A stretch of DNA of 64,000 nt. Origin: Bradyrhizobium quebecense (GTDB taxonomy: Bacteria; Pseudomonadota; Alphaproteobacteria; Rhizobiales; Xanthobacteraceae). The position numbers and the translations under genes are program-made. The notes under the pieces are model-generated. The model was not told the DNA's origin and did no database searches. It saw only the letters and a list, made by a program, of their open reading frames with translations. The DNA lies in assembly GCF_013373795.3 (NCBI RefSeq), contig NZ_CP088022.1:5704001-5768000 (forward strand), read 5' to 3'. This document shows positions 59,136-64,000 of this stretch, piece after piece; positions within the stretch are counted from its first letter, which is position 1; every line of letters starts with the position of its first letter.

Positions 59136-60458
59136 ATGACCACTATGGCAACTGCGGCGCCTGCGCGCGCGTCACAAACCTGGTATAAAATTCTCTACGT
59201 CCAAGTGTTGATCGCTATCGTGATTGGCGCCATCGTCGGATGGCAGTGGCCATCGGTCGCGACCAACGACTGGGTCAAGGCGCTCGGTGACGGCTTCATC
59301 AAGCTGATCAAGATGGTGATCGCGCCGATCATCTTCTGCACCGTTGCATCCGGCATCGCGCATATTCAGGACGCAAAGAAAGTTGGGCGCGTCGGCGTCA
59401 AGGCGCTGGTATACTTCGAAATCGTCTCCAGCTTTGCCTTGGTGTTGGGCCTTGTCATGGGCAATCTGGTTCAAGTCGGCCGTGGCATTGCCGTCAAACC
59501 CGACGCTGCGGCAGTCGCCAATTTCGTCAAGCAGGCGGAAGCCTCGAAAACCGTCGATTTCTTTCTCAATATCATTCCCGATACCGTGGTCGGCGCCCTG
59601 GCTCGCGGCGATGTTCTGCAGGTGCTCCTGTTCGCGATCCTGTTTGGCTTTTCGCTGATGGCGCTGGGAGAGCGTGGAGCGCGGCTGCGCGGCATGATTG
59701 ACGACGTTGCGCGCGCGGTGTTCGGCGTGATCGCTATCATCATGAAAGCGGCTCCGATCGGCGCGTTCGGCGCAATGGCCTTCACGATCGGCAAGTTCGG
59801 GCCGGCGGTGCTCGGCAATCTGATCGGTCTGATCGCGCTATTTTATGCGACGGCCGCGATATTTGTAGTGGTCGTTCTCGGCCTAATCGCGCGCCTTGTC
59901 GGCTTTTCGATCTTCAAGTTCATTGCCTATATCAAGGATGAGCTTCTAATCGTGCTCGGCACATCGTCTTCGGAAAGCGCGCTGCCGCAATTGATGGAGA
60001 AGCTCGAGCGGCTGGGCTGCTCCAAGCCCGTGGTCGGCCTCGTGGTGCCAACCGGCTACTCCTTCAACCTCGACGGCACCAACATCTATATGACGCTTGC
60101 GACCTTGTTCATTGCCCAGGCGCTCGGGGTCGATCTCACTCTTGGCCAGCAGCTCACGATCTTGCTCGTGGCAATGCTGGCCTCGAAGGGGGCAAGCGGC
60201 GTCACCGGCGCGGGCTTCATCACGCTCGCTGCTACGTTGTCGGTGGTCAACCCAACGCTAGTGCCGGGCATGGCAATCGTGTTCTCGATCGACAAGTTCA
60301 TGAGCGAGGTACGCGCCCTTACCAATATCACCGGCAACGGCATCGCAGCTGTGTTCGTCTCCTGGTGGGAAGGCGAACTCAAGCACGGGACGCTGCACGC
60401 CCGCCTCAACCAGCCCGCCGATTCCACCAGCATCGACGTTAGAAGCACAAGGAGGTAG
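59136..60458 (+). CDS. dctA: DctA, C4-dicarboxylate:cation symporter
   Basis: A 440-residue inner-membrane protein of the glutamate/dicarboxylate family. Motifs: [20 protein letters not shown], the serine-rich [40 protein letters not shown] and [19 protein letters not shown]. It takes up succinate, malate and fumarate, the main carbon supplied to bacteroids. The start at 59136 ([13 protein letters not shown]) has AAGGAA nearby; an upstream in-frame ATG at 59073 is less likely. Full length and intact. Confidence 0.96.
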   Translation: MTTMATAAPARASQTWYKILYVQVLIAIVIGAIVGWQWPSVATNDWVKALGDGFIKLIKMVIAPIIFCTVASGIAHIQDAKKVGRVGVKALVYFEIVSSFALVLGLVMGNLVQVGRGIAVKPDAAAVANFVKQAEASKTVDFFLNIIPDTVVGALARGDVLQVLLFAILFGFSLMALGERGARLRGMIDDVARAVFGVIAIIMKAAPIGAFGAMAFTIGKFGPAVLGNLIGLIALFYATAAIFVVVVLGLIARLVGFSIFKFIAYIKDELLIVLGTSSSESALPQLMEKLERLGCSKPVVGLVVPTGYSFNLDGTNIYMTLATLFIAQALGVDLTLGQQLTILLVAMLASKGASGVTGAGFITLAATLSVVNPTLVPGMAIVFSIDKFMSEVRALTNITGNGIAAVFVSWWEGELKHGTLHARLNQPADSTSIDVRSTRR

Positions 60459-61401
60459 GCCCCGGACTTTATCCGTAATTACAAGACGCGTCGAACGCGA
60501 GTGTTGCCCAAACTTCTGATTCTTCGCAGTTCAGATCGGCTCAGCCGACCTGAACTGCAAACCGGAGCGTTTTCTTACGCGATCTCGGACCGCCTGCTTT
60601 GCGCTGCGGTCCAGGCAACTGCTCTGAGAAAGATCCTCACATATAAAGGGAAAAGAGAGCATTGTTTTCGGCAGCCATCTCCAGGCGCGCCTTTTGAGGT
60701 ACAGCTCCTGGCCATCCAAATGCCGGGGCAACGTTGGCCGAGCCAGACCATACCGTTAATGACAGAATCTGTGCGGCGTGACGGTCCACGGTACCCGGTC
60801 CGCCCATGAAACGGTTGGTACGTGGCTACTGAACCCGCCATGTCCGACCCACAATGTGGCGGCGACCACGCTGGCGCAACTCGATCATCTGGCTTGTTCC
60901 GGTGCGCATTGCGGAAGAGACCGCGATGGACGTGATCACGGTGGACCAGATTGCCCCCTTCACCAGCATGAGATGGATCCCAGAGGGTAACGTCACGGCG
61001 CTCCACAGCTTTTCGCTGCTCTCCGCATAGGCAGAAGGCCTGCCGCATTGTTCAGCGTCAGCGCTTAGCTGAATTGATGTGGCCGGTGACCCTGACCTTG
61101 ATGTGCCTTGGCGCCACGCAGCTGTACTCGGCCGCAGCCTCACACGCCCGCGAGCGTTTCAAATAGCGAAGGAAAACAGATAGCCCGGGCTCGGTTGTAC
61201 GCATGTCAGCGCGCGATATTGGATGGTTTAGGACAACTATACGTACGTTTGTAATGCGCCTTTCTTCGGTACGTGCTCAGTTCAACCGTAAGCAATCGAT
61301 CCCGGAAATGCTCGTGAGCGTCTCTGGGGCAAAAAGGATTGCCTTATTTTTGCCTAGAATGTTATAGCTCTCCTGCCGCATAACGGCCGGATGGTCGAAG
61401 A
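60459..61401. other. Spacer dctA-sensor kinase, nothing recognised
   Basis: About 940 bp. Short minus-strand frames (60575-61048, 60826-61143) overlap each other and have no recognised motif. Confidence 0.4.
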
Positions 61402-64000
61402 ATGCATAATCAGATCAGCAATTTCAAACGTTCGGCCACGCAGTTTGCCTTCGGCAGCATAACGCTGGCGGTGGTGACGCTAGCTTCCTTTTACCTTCAA
61501 ACGCATTTCGCCGCGATGGCGCTCGTCTATCTGCTGGTGATATTGCTGTTTTCGTTGATCGGCAGCTCTGTCGCTTCATACGCGCTTTCCGTCTTAGCCA
61601 TCGCTGCTTTGGCCTACTGCTTTGCGCCGCCGGCGTTCAGTCTACGGATTGACGACCCCCAAGCTCTTCCGGTGGTCGTCGCATTTCTTACGGTCTCGAT
61701 CGTTGGAACACACCTGATCGGAAGAGTCCGCCAGGAAAGAGAGGCTGCGCATGAGGCTGCGGCCCAGCTGCGGCGCGGCGCGGCCGATTTGAAGGATCGC
61801 GAAAAACGGTGGCACGCGATCTTTGAGCACAACCCGGCCATGTACTTCATGCTCGATGAAGCCGGTACGGTCCTCAACGTCAATAGCTTCGGCGCAACAC
61901 AACTCGGGTATGCTCGCGACGAACTGATCGGCCAATCCGTGCTGGGAATCTTTCTCGAGGAAGATCGCGCGTTCGTTCACAAATGCGTTCGCACCTGCCT
62001 TGAAAATATCGGCCAATCGCGCACCTGGGATGTCCAGAAAATCAGGAAAGACGGCTCGGTACTGTGGGTACGTGAAAACGCTAAAGCCATGCTCTGGGCC
62101 GATGACCAGCCCATTGTCCTAATAGCGTGCGAAGATGTCACGGAGCGAAAGCGAACCGAACTTGCCCTGCAGCGGAGCGAAGCCCATTTGGCTCAGGCGC
62201 AGGAGTTGAGCCACACAGGCAGCTTCGGCTGGAACGTTGCTACCGGCGAGGTCTTTTGGTCAAAGGAGAACTTTCGAATTTTCCAATTGGACCCGCAGAC
62301 GGCTCCTGGGCCGGAACTGGTTGTCGAGCGTACCCATCCAGACGATAAAGCTTCGGTCCAAGAGATCATCGATCGAGCGATGCGAGACCCAAGGGACTTC
62401 GAGCACGAATACCGGTTGCTGCTGCCGGACGGCTCGGTGAAGCACATCCACGCGAGGGTGCGAGCAACAAGAACTGCCACCGGTGACATCGAGTTTGTCG
62501 GCGCAGCGACGGATATCACGGCAGCAAGGCAAGTAGAACAGCAGCTACGCCGTAGCGAAGCCTATTTGGCCGAGGCCCAGCGTCTCAGTCACACGGGCAG
62601 CTGGTCCTGGGACCTCTACAGTCTCGACTTTGTGTATCGCTCCGCTGAGGTCGACCGTCTATTTGGCTTTGAACCGCAAGAGACTGTATCGATCGAGACC
62701 ATTCGGTCGCGCGTTCATCCAGATGACCTGCCGCGGCTTCAGGAAGTGCAGCGCCAGGCTATCGAAGGCAAGGAAGAGCGCTTCGAGTATGATTTTCGAA
62801 TCCTTCTAGCAGATGGCGGGATAAGACGCATACACTCCGTCGCGCATGTGGTGGTCGGCAGCGATGGCAATGTGCGCGAACTGATCGGAACACACATGGA
62901 TGTCACCGAGCAATACGCCGCTAGGGAACGCTTGGAAAACACACTTGCCGCGCTGCGCGAAAGCGAGCAGCGCTTTCGCGATTACGCCGAAACAGCTTCC
63001 GACTGGCTCTGGGAGACGGGACCAGATCATCAGGTCACCCACTTATCCGAGCACACCAGCGCTGCGGGAATATTGGCGACGGGATTGATAGGCCTGCCTC
63101 GCTGGGACATCGCGTGCGACGTCGAGGAAGAACCTGAGAAGTGGCGGCAACATCGGGCGACGCTGGAGGCGCATCTTCCGTTTCGGGATCTGGTCTACCG
63201 CACTGTCAATCGTATGAGATCTCCGATCTACGTCCGGACGAGCGGCAAGCCTTTTTTTGATTTAAACGGCAATTTCCTCGGCTACCGCGGCGTCAGCACC
63301 GACATCACCGCTTTGATTCGCGGAGATCAAACCGAACAAGAGCTCCGAAAGGCGCAGGCGGAGCTTGCGCATGTGACGCGTGTGACGACGCTAGGAGAGC
63401 TGACAACCTCCATCGCCCACGAAATCAACCAGCCACTCGCCGCGATTATCAGCAACGCCGACGCGTGCCTCGGTTGGATGGGCCGCCAGACACCTGACCT
63501 TTCCGCCGCTCGCTGTTCGGTTGAGTGGATAATCGAAGACGCAATCCGGGCAAGCGAGGTGATCCGTCGGATTCGCGCACTTGCGAAGAAAGGCGAGATC
63601 GAGATGGTACCGCTCGATATCAATGATGTCGTTAAGGATGTTATTGCTCTGGTGGCACGTGAGCTGGTTAACCACCGAGTGACGCTAAAGACCAAGTTGA
63701 CGGAAGCGCTGCCCGCAATCCTCGGTGATCGGATTCAGCTGCAACAGGTGATTATCAATCTGGTGATGAATGGGATCGAAGCCATGGACGCAGTTACGGA
63801 CCGGACGCGCGAACTGGTGATTCAGTCGTCGGAGGACGGCACGGGATATGTGCAGGTTACCGTGACGGATTGCGGCGTCGGGATCGCGGAAGATGATACC
63901 GACCGAGTATTAGACCCCTTCTTCACGACAAAGTCGAGTGGCCTTGGCATGGGCCTTTCGATCTGCCGCTCGATTGTGGAAGCTCATGCAGGGCGCCTCT
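61402..64000 (+). CDS. Membrane multi-PAS sensor histidine kinase, cut by window edge
   Basis: At least 866 residues, open to the right edge. Three hydrophobic segments (residues ~12-100, e.g. [20 protein letters not shown]) suggest a DUF4118-like membrane part. Four PAS units follow, starting near residues 135 ([17 protein letters not shown]), 270 ([18 protein letters not shown]), 395 ([18 protein letters not shown]) and 524 ([14 protein letters not shown]). The H-box is [19 protein letters not shown] (His ~673), then ATPase motifs [14 protein letters not shown] (N-box), [10 protein letters not shown] (G1) and [20 protein letters not shown] (G2). It is a signalling kinase of the HEINQPL type common in rhizobia; the signal is unknown and the response regulator would lie beyond the window. 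Confidence 0.9.
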   Translation, partial: MHNQISNFKRSATQFAFGSITLAVVTLASFYLQTHFAAMALVYLLVILLFSLIGSSVASYALSVLAIAALAYCFAPPAFSLRIDDPQALPVVVAFLTVSIVGTHLIGRVRQEREAAHEAAAQLRRGAADLKDREKRWHAIFEHNPAMYFMLDEAGTVLNVNSFGATQLGYARDELIGQSVLGIFLEEDRAFVHKCVRTCLENIGQSRTWDVQKIRKDGSVLWVRENAKAMLWADDQPIVLIACEDVTERKRTELALQRSEAHLAQAQELSHTGSFGWNVATGEVFWSKENFRIFQLDPQTAPGPELVVERTHPDDKASVQEIIDRAMRDPRDFEHEYRLLLPDGSVKHIHARVRATRTATGDIEFVGAATDITAARQVEQQLRRSEAYLAEAQRLSHTGSWSWDLYSLDFVYRSAEVDRLFGFEPQETVSIETIRSRVHPDDLPRLQEVQRQAIEGKEERFEYDFRILLADGGIRRIHSVAHVVVGSDGNVRELIGTHMDVTEQYAARERLENTLAALRESEQRFRDYAETASDWLWETGPDHQVTHLSEHTSAAGILATGLIGLPRWDIACDVEEEPEKWRQHRATLEAHLPFRDLVYRTVNRMRSPIYVRTSGKPFFDLNGNFLGYRGVSTDITALIRGDQTEQELRKAQAELAHVTRVTTLGELTTSIAHEINQPLAAIISNADACLGWMGRQTPDLSAARCSVEWIIEDAIRASEVIRRIRALAKKGEIEMVPLDINDVVKDVIALVARELVNHRVTLKTKLTEALPAILGDRIQLQQVIINLVMNGIEAMDAVTDRTRELVIQSSEDGTGYVQVTVTDCGVGIAEDDTDRVLDPFFTTKSSGLGMGLSICRSIVEAHAGRL

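Overview
The window looks like part of the symbiosis island of a Bradyrhizobium-type, nodulating alpha-proteobacterium. The evidence is the gene order nifDKENX / nopP / nifS / nifB-frxA-nifZ / nifHQ-nifW-fixBCX, the -24/-12 promoters with TGT-N10-ACA NifA sites, a NopP-type III effector behind a tts box, and a heavy load of insertion sequences. Nearly all nitrogen-fixation genes lie on the minus strand, so biologically the cluster reads from high to low coordinates.

Layout, low to high coordinate. 1-2.6 kb: the 3' end of modC, a frameshifted DUF2478 gene, then ahpC-ahpD behind a sigma-54 promoter. 2.8-9.3 kb: nifH-nifQ-nifW-fixB-fixC-fixX, with two NifA sites and a sigma-54 promoter upstream of nifH. 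9.8-14.2 kb: a nitrogenase-associated ArsC-like gene, then an ompW gene split by a complete IS21-family element. 14.8-18.5 kb: an IS630-family element at the stop codon of a [2Fe-2S] ferredoxin gene, a 1.5 kb gene-free stretch, a frameshifted Rieske gene and a small gene. 18.8-24 kb: nifB-frxA-(two unknown ORFs)-nifZ-nifZ2(frameshifted)-DUF3024-DUF6129-DegT operon; the DegT protein lacks its catalytic lysine. 24.7-28 kb: iscN-(NifU-C-like)-nifS-nifT, a divergent unknown gene and an intact Rieske ferredoxin gene. 28.7-31 kb: nopP and an IS481-family element. 31-38.9 kb: nifDKENX, DUF269, CCE_0567-type and fdxB genes. 39-44.6 kb: fdxN-sufB-sufC-sufD-sufS with a NifA site. 45-53 kb: decayed ald, hypE, hypD, hypF and hypB, plus modB. 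53-58.2 kb: a decayed vanA-gntR-vanB-like locus with an IS66-family element in gntR. 59-64 kb: dctA and the 5' part of a multi-PAS sensor kinase.

How it works together: nifHDK make nitrogenase. nifB, nifE, nifN, nifX, nifQ and nifS, with the suf and A-type/NifU-like genes, supply FeMo-co and Fe-S clusters. nifW, nifZ and nifT are maturation accessories. fixBCX and several ferredoxins supply low-potential electrons. ahpCD protect against peroxide, dctA imports plant C4-dicarboxylates, and NopP is a host-range effector. The nif/fix/suf core genes are intact, whereas hydrogenase-maturation, alanine dehydrogenase, vanillate-demethylase-like and DUF2478 genes carry multiple frameshifts or deletions. 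This points to selective preservation of nitrogen fixation in a decaying, IS-rich island, although sequencing error cannot be excluded for single-base frameshifts. All homology statements are from recognition of motifs by eye; no database search was run.
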